Below are positions 11,815 through 23,885 of a DNA stretch of 64,000 bases, piece after piece (the first letter of the stretch is position 1; each line of letters begins with the position of its first letter). The position numbers and the translations under genes were made by a program. The stretch lies in contig NC_092016.1 in the NCBI RefSeq assembly GCF_042242105.1, forward strand, positions 3,333,501 to 3,397,500, read 5' to 3'. Source of the DNA: Pempheris klunzingeri. Lineage: Eukaryota > Chordata > Actinopteri > Acropomatiformes > Pempheridae. The notes below the pieces were generated by a model. The model was not told the DNA's origin, did no database searches, and worked only from the letters and a program-made list of their open reading frames with translations.

Positions 11815-13329
11815 TGTTAATGAAGGAAGATTTCACCCGGCGTAGCAGCAGGGTGGTTCATTCATGTGTTTTTAATAGTTTTTGGGCAAAATGAGGATCT
11901 GTGGCACCACAGAGGAGCAGAGGACAGATCAGACTCTGGCTACACAGGAAATACTTGGATCCATTCATTAACTTTTAACCTTTAACTTCCAAAAGTTGTG
12001 GAAAGCAAACAAGAGCTGACATCAGTCTAACAAACCTGATCTGAAGGATGTGAACATGACGTTCACTGGGTCACCTCTCCCCGCTCACTGCTCACTGCTC
12101 TATATTTGAGGGGGAAAACAGTTCGAACCATCGCCAACCAAGAGACCAAAAACTGAGCGCTGCTGCTGAAAGGCCCGAATAAAGCCGGGATCAAGTTCAA
12201 CATAACAACAGCCGAAGCACGTCCACAAAGATAAGGAAACACAAACATGCAGTGTACAAGTCAGAGGGGAAACAGTTCGACAAGAGAAGTATAAATATAC
12301 AATATGAGCAGCAGCGTGGGAAAGGTCACTGTGGGAACTGGGCCTTGTTTTTTGTCAATGAGTTTTAGAAAGCCAGGCTGTGACTCCGGTACAACAGACT
12401 TTTGGGCTCCCACCCAGACCTATAGCCGAGCAGCGGTGTCACATCCATTTCTTCATTGTTCTCCAGTTTCCTCTCTGGTTTCTTTTCCCCTCCTTTGCTG
12501 CTTGCAGAGTTTTTGTCACGTTGTTCTCTGGAAGGAGCTTTCTTCTGGAGGTGGCCGAGGGCTGCGGTGACTCGCCGGTTCCCACGATCTCCTGCCCTTC
12601 CTGCACAGTTACTGCTTGCTCACCGCTCCGAACAGGAAGACGGTGCAGCAAGGCCGCGAGGAGTGCGTGCTAATTTAGGCCGGGTTTCTATTGTCTCAAA
12701 TGGGATTTACGTGAAAGACCGCGTGCCTGTGTCTTCTCTGGAGCTCATCAACAGTAAATCTGAGTTATCAGTGTGTGTGTGTGTGTGTGTTTGAACTTAT
12801 AAGGATGGAAAGTTCATAAGCAGTGAGAATATTTTCCAGTGAAGGAGGTAAGATTAAAGTCAGCAGTGTTTCTTCTCCAGTTTTATCTCATAAGACAGTG
12901 ATGAGGGTAAGTTGTCATGACATGTTGTTCAGACATTCATGGTACTCAGAGGATGAACCTCAATCCACTTTAATGTTTGCCTCAACACAACGTGATACAT
13001 CACTTACATTATATCACTCCGCCAACAACACAACAACCAACAATCAACACAACAGGCAAAGTCCATTACATTATGTAGTTCCCTTTATATGTTAGAAAGA
13101 AAATTTCAGGATGAACCTAAAATGCATTCTAACCTTTCCAGGTGAACTTAATGTGACCTTCTCTAAACCTTTGAATGCACATGTCCAACTGTTCAGTGTC
13201 TCAGTACTTTCTGCACCAGCTGCTCTTCTCTAACAAGAAGCTTAACAGTAACATTCACAACAGGTTTGATCCATGAATCCACCAATACATTTCCTGCTTC
13301 AGTTAGAATTGGTATTTAAACAGTCCTCC

Positions 13330-13760
13330 TCATCCTGCTGTTCACATTCTGACATCATGAGACCAAGACGACACCTAACAGTTGATCAGCAGCACCTCAA
13401 CACTGGAGGCTTCAAACAGGAAGTCCTCAGACGGAGGTGTTCACTGAGCTTAGAGGGTCACAGAGTGTCATCAGGAGGTTGGAACAGTGATACAGAGACT
13501 GGAAGAGTCACAGAAAGGAGAGGAGTGGACGTCCTTTGGCCACGTCCCAATTTATTGAGACACTGAAAATGTTTTGTTGTGGTATATCTACCACTGTTGG
13601 TAGATTTTCTTTCAATAAATTGTTTAAAATGAATAAAATTACCAGTGCATGCTTCTACTTAAATGCCCTACTTTCATGATATAATCTCACTGTAGCATTC
13701 ACTTTTTACATTTTCCATAAATTTCACCTGAAAGTCGAATATCCCTAACTGTTAGTGAGT
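13330..13760 (+). mobile_element. Probable DNA-transposon remnant
   Basis: This segment, including 'gacaccta...' near 13370, 'ggttggaacagtgatacag' at about 13480 and 'gtggtatatctaccactg' at about 13578, matches a sequence pattern I recall as repeated in many perciform genomes. The short inverted motif GGTATATCTACC contributes to a small stem. A 97-codon open frame (13273-13566) overlaps it but has no transposase motif that I recognise. Assignment to a DNA transposon is tentative. Confidence 0.35.
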
Positions 13761-13821
13761 AGTGTATGTTGTCATGTGAGTAATGACCGTCCTCCCTCTT
13801 TCTCTCCTCTTCAATCTTTCA

Positions 13822-14042
13822 GAACATGTGTGTGAAAACATGCTGTTTCGGTTTAGCTCCTCTTATGATGTCATAAAGGACAGATTATCTCTCAGACAGA
13901 GGCTGACAACAGCAGCCATGCTTGCTATGAGAAAAGTTGTGTTTTTTTTTATATTTAACCACGTAAAGCTGCTCTAATATGACCTCCAAATATGCAGAAT
14001 ATAGTATGAACTTTAAAACAAGCAGAATATGGGACCTTTACT
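13822..14042 (-). repeat. Dispersed repeat, 'GGTCCCATATT' family, minus orientation
   Basis: The segment ends with 'cagaatatgggacctttac', the reverse complement of the start of a dispersed fish repeat that begins 'aaaggtcccatatt'. A second copy in the opposite orientation begins near 33806 in oaz2 intron 2 ('aaaggtcccatgttatt'). Family membership is by recall of pattern. Confidence 0.45.
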
Positions 14043-14339
14043 GCAGCTGCTCTCACAAAGCACACACTGTTGCATGCACTTTGCATACACTTGGACCATT
14101 ACCATACTACATCAACACTGCCTCTGAAACGTTCACCCTCTAGCTCATAGATCTGTTGCACAATACATGAATATTGTTGAAAAAAACAGGCAAAGGCTTC
14201 ATTTCTTACGTTGGAAATACAACAAAACTCTGGATACTGCAAAATGGGTGCAGTAAGACATCCTGGTATTTTTTGGCATACTGCATTTGACATATTATCT
14301 ACTCAGACATACTAAATCTTTCTTTGGTATTATAAGTGT

Positions 14340-14690
14340 TGGAACACAGCCGAGCTCTCCTGTTACTGATCCTCCTTCCCTGGAATCACCTCATTCCCTC
14401 ACCTGAGCTTCTCCGCTCATCTCCACACCTGAATCTCATTCCCGTCAGCAGTCTCTCATTCACACACACTGGCACGTTTCCACTCACCTGCTGCCTGTTT
14501 TGTGAATCATGTCTGGCTTTTCTTTGATTTGCCTGCCTTACCTGACCCCTGATCGGGTAGCAGATTCCTCTGCCTCTTTGCTTTTGTCTACGTGATCTGC
14601 CTGCATTCGTGTTTTCTGGACTTGATTGAAGATTCTGGACGCTCACCTTATTTCACTCCCTCTGAATTCATGCTTTTGTGCTCGATCCTG
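14340..14690 (+). mobile_element. Possible LTR-type retroelement fragment (pyrimidine-rich)
   Basis: A C/T-rich stretch with words such as 'tcacctgctgcctgttttgtg', 'cctgacccctgatcgggtag' and 'tggacttgattgaagattctgg' resembles the promoter/LTR-like end of a teleost retroelement family that I recall. No coding part and no second LTR are present, so only a fragment or solo end could be here. Confidence 0.3.
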
Positions 14691-14714
14691 TTTGTCTTTT
14701 TTAAAAAAAAAAGC

Positions 14715-15035
14715 ACCACAAGCAAGTTGACATTTGTGGTTTTCAGTGAAATATCCTGATGATATATCGTGACATTTAGTGCAGATATTCATGTTGCCCT
14801 TCAGAATGATCTGTAATCCCCTGATTTTTATTTTTTTTCTTCTTCCCAGCAGCACTATCAGGTCAGTTTACATTTCATCGTTACTTTAGTTTGGGACTAA
14901 ATGCCCATAAAACAAACAGCATTCCCATCAGCCTCAGCTTTACTTTGTGTTTCATGCCAATTTGATCATTTTAGCATGATGAACATGGTAAACAAACATT
15001 GTGACCACGTTAGCATTTAGCACAAAGCTAACTTA
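14715..15035 (-). repeat. Dispersed teleost repeat ('CATCAGCCTCAGCTGTACTTTGTG' family)
   Basis: The segment contains 'gacatttgtggttttcagtgaaatatc', 'gcagatattcatgttgccc' and then 'cccatcagcctcagctttac' with 'tttgtgtttcatgcc' and 'gttagcatttagcacaaagc'. These are hallmarks of a long dispersed repeat I recall from percomorphs. Other parts of the same family are at about 27730-27960 and 50930-51180. Confidence 0.5.
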
Positions 15036-16734
15036 AGCGTAGACGAAGCTGTAAACTCTTTCTTGTGAAATATTGGACAGTGTTTCTTCTACAGGCCTCG
15101 AAACATCAATCAAACGAAGTTTAAACCATTGTTTTATTCGTAAATGGTTACGAGCCAGAAAAGTTGGACACCTTCCTCGTTTGCGCTCATTGGTCACAGT
15201 TTTAGTGCTAAAAATGTTTGAAATAAAACTAAAAATACAATAAAAACACAAAATACATTGTTGATGCAGCAGAACTAGAAAGTCAAACTTTAGTTTTACT
15301 GCATTTTTCTCCATGTTTCACTTTGATTGAATTGTCTTGAGGTTTTAAAAGCCGTCCTTACCGCATCCTCTCTCCATCGAGTCCGTCCCAATCCAAGGAT
15401 TAAAATGAAAGTGTAGTTAATAAGTAAAATCACTGGGGAACATAACTTTCTACTTGCTCTGTACAGACCGGGTGACATTAACGCTCTGTACTCTCAGTGG
15501 AGGACACTTAGGCTAATTAAAGCCACTTCCCCTCTGGCCTGGATGCATATTTTTGGGGACATGATAAAACGATAAAGCTGTGGTATGGGGACACTGTTAA
15601 GTGCTTGAGACAATAAAAGTGCTGCTGCATTCCTGCCCGTCTCATGTTGCTGGGTAATGGCACTGGCACTCGGTTATGCTGACTAGATAATTGAGGGTGT
15701 TATGTAAGAGCATGAAATATTCATCTTACTGTAGCTCCTCTGACGATGGACCTGCTGCCAACTTATTTTTATATGTGTGTTGAAATAGGGGAAAATAAAG
15801 TCTGCATGAAAGTGTGAACGTGGATTTTAATCCAATATTCATGAACCCACACACTGAGAAAGGAACTATAACTTGTGATGTTTACACTAAAAGTCTCCTC
15901 CCCTGTGGTGTACATGCAGGGTGATGGGTGGAAATGGAACAGCAGGACTTATGTAATAAAGCACAGAGCTGTGGGGCAAGATGGGCTTCTTTTAGAAAGA
16001 GCCGCTCTGTTGGCGCTTGAGGCGCTGGCATATCCAGTCGGATACGGAGCCCACCGAGAGATTACCCACTTACACAGTTCCTGCAGACTGACTCGCCTGC
16101 CCTGAGATGACCATAATCCTGCAGCCAGACCGCTGCTGCTGCTCCGAGAGAGGGCTGATGTGTCTGAACATGCTGTCTGTCATGAATGGTGCCAGCAATA
16201 GCTTCTCTCACTTGGGTCCATTACTTATAATACTTCATGGAAAATACTGCATGCAACATCTCACTGACGTGAGTGTTTCCATTCTATGCTACTTCATACT
16301 AGGGAAATATTGTACTTTTGACAAGTTGGCACATCTTTTCAAACTTTTGAACAGGGCCAGGCTGGTTTTGTATTTAAAAGGTACCAATCTTCTTATCTAA
16401 GCATCGACACCTGGGTTCACCAGGGTGAAATAAGGGATAATGTACATTATCATTGTCTTTATTATAAAACGAACTCCGACAGGATGATGCAAGAGGTCCG
16501 TTTTGCAATCATGTCTTATTAGACAAGCGTCATACTAAACAAATCAACAACAAACTATTTTTAAAATGATTTTCTACGATTGCTGCCAGAACTGTGTCCC
16601 TTGCAATGGTCCGTTCTACAGAAATAACGTAATTCACAGATCAGAATTGAGTATTTAACAAAGTTGTGTAAAAATAGAAAGTTAATAAGTGTCAAATTAT
16701 TCTTTTGTTTATGTGTTTCATTACTATCTACAGG

Positions 16735-16915
16735 GAAAAAGTGTTGTTTGTAGTCATTTCATGTGTCCGTCTGGTTGTTTTGTGTCTCTGAAGTTGTTTT
16801 GCATCTGTTTGTGGTCATTTTACAGGAATGTGGTGTCATTTTCACATCACATCGAGCCCTGCTGTAGTCATTTTGAGTCTGTTTTTAGTATTTTGGAGTC
16901 TCTTTGAGGTCAGTT
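16735..16915 (+). repeat. Degenerate minisatellite, 'GTCATTTTGTGTCTG' type
   Basis: Variants of a unit of about 24 bp (gt-a/g-gtcattt-c/t-tgtgtctg-t/a) recur here: 'tagtcatttcatgtgtccg', 'ttgttttgtgtctctgaag', 'ttgttttgcatctgtttg', 'tggtcattttacag', 'tagtcattttgagtctg', 'tattttggagtctctttg'. About seven diverged units can be counted. It resembles a simple satellite-like repeat found in other fish. Confidence 0.6.
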
Positions 16916-19900
16916 TGCATCGCATTTGATTGGCTTTTCAACAAAAAATATGAACTGTCCCTTCATACAGAAGCTCTGACCCTTTTAGGCCCTTTTTTAG
17001 TGGTCCATCCATGTTTGGGAATAACTTGAAGCTGACAGGCAACTGTCTCCAACCTGCCTGCAACTGATTATTGCTCCATTAGTCAGCGTGGGGTGACTGA
17101 GATTATATGAGTCTGAAGATCAGGGCACCTCCAGGGCTCAGGACATCTCTACCTGGAAACAGTGGGACAGTCCTGCCGGGCTGCATTAGACGGAGACAAT
17201 CAGCTTATGAAGGTGCTGAGTATGAACAGCGCGGCTCTCAGACGACGACTCTGCACGCGCTCAGAGTTTTATCACGTGAAGGAAACTTCCTGAGAAATAC
17301 AAGGTGACACGTGAGATATTTTCCAACAACCTGCGGCTGTAAAGGACGAGACAGTCTGAGACACTTCCCCTCTGAGATGTTCTCAGAGAGCTTTCAGTCT
17401 TTACTAACTGGATGTAAAGTATTTAGTATTGGATTTTGATTAAATCCTGATTTTACTGAAAGAAAGTGAACGCAAAAGACAACTTAAGGAGGTTATTTAT
17501 GTCCATTGTGAGTCTGTGAAGCACATTGGTGACAATCTGCACACCAAAGGTCTTTTGGTTTCTATTTTCTTGAACTTAACAACAACCTCTGACAAAACAG
17601 GTAGTTAAGGCATCAAAAACTTAAGAATAGTAACATTCAGGAGCACCCAACAGTCAGACTTGATGTGTCAAGTGGGTGTAGGTACGTGTTGATATCTGAA
17701 AAGGGAATTATCTTGTATAAATTTAGCAATATTTTCTTGGTGAAGTACAAGGAAGTTGGTGACTCCTTAGTCAAAGTCAAAATCAAAACTTAAGCATGGC
17801 CATCTTAAATAATGCACCTTAAATATGACTGAATATTGATTTATTAATGTTTTTTATTTGTCTAGATTATGGGGAATGCAATGTTTGGAACCTGCAGATG
17901 TATCAGTCTGTATGTTGGACTTGAATGGAGAATTATCAGCAGGCTGGTTCAGGACTTCCCTCCCCAGATTATGTCTTCTTCAAAAGTTGTTCATGTTTTA
18001 AAAACTGCTGCAGTCAATACTCGCTCAACTGCTCAGGTTTTTGCTCGTCATGTTTTGAGGTTATTTCAGTCACCTCCTCTTCAAAACGTGCCATCATTAC
18101 AGAATCAGGGTGACAAAAGGCCACAGTATTTCAGACCTCACCTCCAGATATAATGAATATGTAATACTCAAATGTCTCTCAGTCTTTTTCAGTACATTTG
18201 TTTAAAGAATTCTAGTGATATAATAAAGTTTCCTCTCTGTTATTGCACCCTATTAGCACAATATAAGCTTCTCTGTGAAACAGCATCCGCCAAGTTAAAC
18301 AATCTCAAAACATCTGAGGAGCAAAAACGGACAACTTCTCCTTCCCATGAACGCCCGCACGCTCGGCTCCATTGTCGACGAGGGCCTCACCCACAACAAT
18401 TACTGTCATCATCGTAATTTCCACTCAAACTTTGGCAAAGAGTGACTGGCTGCTCTGATCCAAACTCACAGTTGCTCCAATTCTTCTCTGCACGTTACAA
18501 GAACCCAGTTTTTAGCGGGAACATTATTTTAGATGCATCACACACAGCAGCAGATACACAAAACTTACACAAACACATTTTCATTTTTCTTCTTTTCTTT
18601 CTCATGTTTTGTAATACAGACAGTTTTCGCTACAAGCATGAAACCTGAAGACAGGTGCATTCAGAAGTTAGTGTCCCACTTCTGATGTTTTCCCTTCTAT
18701 GTAACACATATGTTTTTTTTTTTACACACAATATATAGAGGGAAATATGATCTGTTTATTTTCAGCAGGGGTGAGATGTTTTCCACAATCTGATCTGACC
18801 TGAAGAAGTGCACCTGCAGGCTGCACGGTGAGATCAAGTTCCTATATATAAATAGAAGTATTTCAGTGAATGTATGTGTGTTCATGCCTGCAGCAGAGGC
18901 ACCAGAATGAGGGGAGAACAACACTTTTTGTCCCCATAGGTTCAGGTGTTATAGGAATTAAGTGGTAATGACGCATAAGATGGGTATTACAGTCAGTGGA
19001 CGTTGGAGATAATGTCTAAGCTCATCACAGCTAACATATTGGACCTGTAAATCCAATCATCATAAACCTTCAGGTAATTCAGTGCTGATTAATTAATGAG
19101 ACCCTATAGGATGCACCTGTACTGTTATACTTTTATTGTGTGCATTCATTCACTTGGCTTGCTGATTTTGTGTTTTCGTGAGCCCAAATAAACAGTTTAA
19201 ATGTCCTTAAGCTGTTTTTTTCTCCCTTGATCCAGATCAGACGCGAGAACATCTTGTTGTTTACGATAATGAATTAGTGTCTATATTGTCATTTGTCTAT
19301 TTCTATTTGTCAAGATGAGGCCTTTATTAGACTGTTAATTCAAAAATAACACGTCGATTGGTTGGTTAGTTACACGGTGATAAAGTGTTTATCAACAGGG
19401 AAAACAACCTGTTGTCTTTAATTTCTCATGTAAGAACAGAAGAAGAAGAAGAAGCACACAGTCGAAGGCCGTAACCATTTCAGCTAGAAGTACCCTGATG
19501 ACAGGATGAGAGGAGGGACAGTATTTCTTATTCTAGCTGTACAGAAAACTGTTGGGCAGACTGAGGTTGAAAGAGAAAGTCTAGTCTATTATGTCATCAG
19601 AAAATAAACGCTCAATACTTCAAAACTCATGTTTTGCTCTGCTGACCTGCAGCCTTGGTCAAGAGCCTCAAAGTCAAACTCAAGGAGGCAAAAGACTCCT
19701 TGAACTTGAATCTAAGTGAGGCGGCTGCATAACTTGTCTTTTTTGGTATTTTCCCAAGCAGACTATGTTCACTAGGAGGTTAGGAAAGTCTTGAAATTCA
19801 TTCAAACGGTCTCCAAATAACTTTGGACATCCAGATAAACTAATTACTGCAATCGAGGAAAAGCACTCTGACTAGACAGCGATGGCCTGCAGTGTGGATG

Positions 19901-20757
19901 TAGTTTTCGTCGAGTGCACGTCACTACACTTCACATGTTAACTGAGAAATCACGTACATAAGAATATGAGTGAGTCAGATGCATGTTCACATAGAAAATT
20001 GCATTATTTGCATGATAGATGACCGGACACATGCTCTGTTTTACACATCCGTCAGGCCGCTTGACGCCTCCAGACAAATTTCTGTTATTAAACATAAACA
20101 TCTGGCGACAACAAGAGGACACCTGTGTTCCACGACTCTTCCCCCACCGAGCCTGTGCTGAATATTTCATCCTCACAGCAGAGATAAAGTGTCCCCTGCC
20201 GTTCACACGATCTGCCTTTTGTCCTCTTTGGTGTGAGGAGCTCGCTCGGCGGACAAAACGAAATACCAGGTCAGCGGTGTTGGTCTCGAACAGCACGCAG
20301 GTGACGGGTTGAAACGTGAGAGATGTGTTGTTTTTCAGCCAGCATCTCATGTGCGACGCTGTGACGCTGCGCTGGGGTTCACGAGGGGCAGCCGGGGGAC
20401 AGTTTGTCCTGGAAACTAAGATGCTCAGTGTTCACCTGAGCTTCAGCCCGAGCTCAGATTGCTTTTTGTCTGCTGCTGCTTCACATCTGCTGCACACAGA
20501 AGAAAATCATTTTTATTTTACAGTTTGTCTGTTTTACGATGCAGTTTTGTAGCCAGTTTACTGATGAATGATTACTAATGACTTGATAAGCAGTGGAAAA
20601 AGTCATGGTATGTGGTATGTGGCATATTTATTTCAGAAAAACTTGAATGATACTTGAATGAAACATTACACTTCACTTCACTCATGAGGAAACTGACCAC
20701 AACACATATAGGGCAGTAAGGAAACAACGCCTCAGCATATTTCTTTGCATTTGCACG

Positions 20758-20795
20758 AATAATGAGGCCAAGAATTTGACCTCGGCCTCATTATT
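20758..20795. repeat. Perfect 12-bp inverted repeat
   Basis: AATAATGAGGCC (20758-20769) and GGCCTCATTATT (20784-20795) are exact reverse complements separated by 14 bp. The spacer itself contains a GACCTC that partly mirrors GAGGCC, so two nested pairings are possible. Function is unknown. Confidence 0.85.
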
Positions 20796-22984
20796 TGTTT
20801 GCAGTCTCAGTGTGACTGGATCAAAAACGTCCCATAGAGTCTCTCCTGGAGCAGAAATAGGTCACCAGTCCTCTTGTCTCATTCTAGTGTGAACCTGTTA
20901 ATGAGCTCGTTTAACACTCTCAAATCATTCCTCCATAACACGTCTATGACGTTTATAACACGACTGTCAAATTCCTTCCAAAGTGCCCTTTAACATGTTT
21001 TTCTAAGCTCATGTTCTATGTTATGGTGTTTATTCTGTCATCATAGGACGAGGTAAATGTGAGATGTAGATGTCTTCTCTGTTGTGGTGAAGATCTGAAT
21101 TGAATATGAGAAATTTTAACTTCAGTAAAAGTATTTTCCACATAATGCACTTAAAGTATGAAGAGTAAAAGTACTCGCTATGCACAATGGCGTAGAATAA
21201 TTTGCACACACACATTTATTACTGTGTGCAACAAGATGAAAAATAATCTTTTCAGGAATTCGGGGTCTCTGCTAGTTACTAGTTTCTACTTTTGTCAAAA
21301 GTTTTTAAACTTGCTGAAGCTGCACCAAAAGTCTCTCTCTAATCTTCTGAACAAATGACCCTCGTTTCCTCCTCCCACATCCAGTCTGTACATCCCCTGT
21401 TGTGTAGTTTGTCCTTTTGTTTGCTTCTCGTCCTCTCCTGACGTGAATACTGGAAATAAACATGATCCGTGAAGCTTATTAAACTTGCTGTAAGTCATCC
21501 ATGACACCTTTGACTCTACCTTCATTTACACAACACAGACTCCCTCGACAGGTTTCACTCGTTCTTACATCATGAAGGTGCTGTTTCAAGGAGGCTGGCA
21601 GGTGCATGGCGATGACCCCCCCCCCCGCCTGTGTCCCCTGCTTAGCCAGGCGAGATGGACCGCCAACATTTCTGCTGTGATGTGCCAGGATCAAGTAGCT
21701 GGGCTGCTATCTTGTTACTAATCTGCTAATCTGTTTGGCACAGGGGCTCTTTTCCATTCCTCCTTACATAACTGGGTCTATGTTCAGATTCGAGCAGGGA
21801 GTCAGGGCTGAAAGTTGACAGATGGACAGTTTAAGAGGAAGAACAGGAGGCTTGTAAAGCTGGTTTTTCCTTTGTGGTTCACGTCAGTCGCTGCACGGGT
21901 TTTACCTGAGAGGGGTCAGAGGTGAAAGTCAACCATACTGCAGGACCTTGGAGCAGTTTTGGGGGATCTTTCAGATAATATTAAGCCTGCAAGTGTTTCT
22001 TTTACCATCAGAAGTTTATCTTCTTCATTCGACTCTGGCCTCACATCACAAAAACACCAACAACAGAATCTTCTTTTTGGACCGAGAACTGACATTATAA
22101 GTTATTTATCTTAGGCATCTATCTGAGATGTCTCATTCAATACTTAAAAATGCAAAGGAACAATATTTACATCTTGAGGCATTATCCAATGAGGCTTTAC
22201 TTTGAGGCTTTGAGGTATAAGGGACTTAAAGAGGAGAAAAATGTTTTATTTTCAAGTAACCATAGCATTTTGGGGCCATGGATTCGAATTCAACTAAGAG
22301 ACAAAGAGGGGTTTACTGTTCTGAAGGCTAAAAAAGTGCCCTAGTAGTTGAAGACAGCTTCACTTTAGGCCTCAGGGTCTGAAGGAGCTTGTTGCATGCT
22401 GCATTTGTTCTGAGACGGTTGGGCTGTACTTATACTGGCTAAAAAAAGAGGGTCTGTGTAAGGAACACCTCATCAAGTCAGCTAATCCTGGAGAGCACTG
22501 ATTTAGCTGTAAAAGCAGGTCAGTCCCTCACGGAAAAGAACAATAGAAACACTAAATCCACAGCATCTTATTTAAGGATATCTTACAACAACAACAACAA
22601 CAACACTGTGGAAAATGTTTTCTAAGCTACAACATTCAACCGAAACATCAGTGGTGGAAAAAGTGTCCAAGTGCTTAAATTAAAGTAGAAAATGACATTA
22701 AGTGCTTCATTATTTCACTGTAACATAACAGACACTAAGCTTTATCACAAAATCTACTGCTGAAGCTTCTAAACTACCTCATTGCTTTTCTTGTATCTAA
22801 ATCTAATAACTACAGAATCCAATCCTGTGACTACTTAACCTTACATATCCCTCGTGTACACAGTAAAGCTTGCAGAGCTGGATTCAGCTATAACACACTT
22901 CTATTTTTTAAAAAAAAAGGGATGAACTGCAGTCTGCCCTCAAACTATTCCCCTTAATGCCCGATTACGATTCAATCCACGATT

Positions 22985-23245
22985 ATTTTGCGTGTCTTAT
23001 TGCGACACTTGCAATATCCTGTGCAATACACACATGTATATATTTCATGTATATTTATTTTTCTCTCTCACATTGTTATATTTGCATTTATTTTTGTATT
23101 TTGTAACATACCCTATTTTTGCACTAATTCTGCTACAGACACTTTATTTCTGTCTCCTCTGTTGCTGTAACAAGTTAAATTTCCCTGGAGTGGAATAAAT
23201 AATATAAAGTCTCTCCCATCATATCTTATCATATCTTATCTTCTT
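22985..23245 (+). mobile_element. LINE-like 3' end remnant
   Basis: The text runs 'cttgcaatatcctgtgcaata', 'tgcactaattctgctacagac', 'ctgttgctgtaacaagttaaatttcc', 'ggagtggaataaataat', and ends in a (TATCTTATCA)-like tail. This is the order seen at the 3' end of fish non-LTR retrotransposons with TCTTA tails. No reverse transcriptase is present. Related ends are at 43895-44110 and 48640-48710. Confidence 0.5.
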
Positions 23246-23762
23246 GTAACTGTTTCATTAATTCTTGTTTATTGTGTGACTGTGAAATTATTTTGCCAGA
23301 ATACAAATACAAAAATTAGAGCAATATACGCAATTACAGAAAGTTTAGTGATAAGAATACAAAGTGTAAAGTGTCTAAGTGGATGCAAAGAAATAGTGGC
23401 TAACAAATTAAAATAAAAATGAGTACAAAAAGTAAGATAGGTAACAAGAAGGGTTCAATCTTAACCTCAATAAAACTGCCTGAATAGATAAAGATTAGAT
23501 AAATAAACCCCAAGTAAGTGCTCTGAATGAATGAATGTACTGTTTGTATTTTAATATATTACAGTAATTTAAAAAAAACTACCATTAAGATTGATGAAGA
23601 AACACTACACTGCACATAAAAAGGCCAAAACATAATTATCATATTAAAACTCGTCATTTTTAGCCTTTTTTATCACTTTGTTTACTTTCTTAAGGTGGTT
23701 TAGGGAAAAAAAAAACAAAAAACGATGACGTAGATTACCCATGATGCCTTGCTACCGCCGGC

Positions 23763-23885
23763 TATAAATACCCCTCCGCGCAGCTCCGCAGCCACAAACT
23801 CGCTGCTGCGGAGCGACGCGACTTCTCCCGCAAATAAGTGGCTCTAGAGCCCATTACCGCAACACAGTTGTGTCTTAGTTTACGG
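23763..23885 (+). promoter_or_regulatory. oaz2: oaz2 TATA box and 5' UTR with a 10-bp hairpin
   Basis: TATAAATA at 23763-23770 sits in GC-rich DNA about 120 bp before the first start codon, predicting transcription from about 23793. GCTCCGCAGC (23783-23792) and GCTGCGGAGC (23805-23814) are perfect reverse complements with a 12-nt loop. Depending on the exact start site, the hairpin would lie at the 5' end of the mRNA or straddle the initiation point. The start site is inferred from spacing only. Confidence 0.6.

Larger units (their letters stand above)
6480..13320. other. Intergenic region, no confirmed gene
   Basis: No ORF here matches a protein I know. Contents: a candidate minus-strand terminal exon at 6800-7042 (separate entry), a conserved-looking non-coding block at about 7470-7640, a short LINE/SINE-like tail at about 8300-8375 ('aaaggtgctatacaaataat'), homopolymer runs, and (GT)n microsatellites at 11740-11770, 11793-11814 and 12771-12791. 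Everything else is unremarkable AT-rich sequence. Confidence 0.5.
15036..23740. other. Intergenic region upstream of oaz2, no confirmed gene
   Basis: No protein-coding gene is recognisable. The longest minus-strand open frame (139 codons, 19931-20350) has no splice or start context and an unremarkable composition. Contents: a conserved-looking block at 15480-15760, a degenerate minisatellite at 16735-16915, a perfect 12-bp inverted repeat at 20758-20795, (GAA)n near 19438-19455, (CAA)n at 22584-22605, partial transposon-like repeats near 21.04-21.19 and 22.65-22.75 kb, and a LINE 3'-end-like remnant at 22985-23245. Confidence 0.5.

Noticed and set aside
12120-12140. GTTCGAACC, resembling a tRNA T-loop/B box
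   Set aside because: No matching acceptor stem, D-arm or anticodon arm can be folded around it, and the B-box consensus is incomplete.
19931-20350. 139-codon minus-strand open frame
   Set aside because: No homology that I recognise, no promoter or poly(A) context, and overlapping plus-strand frames are equally open. Likely chance.
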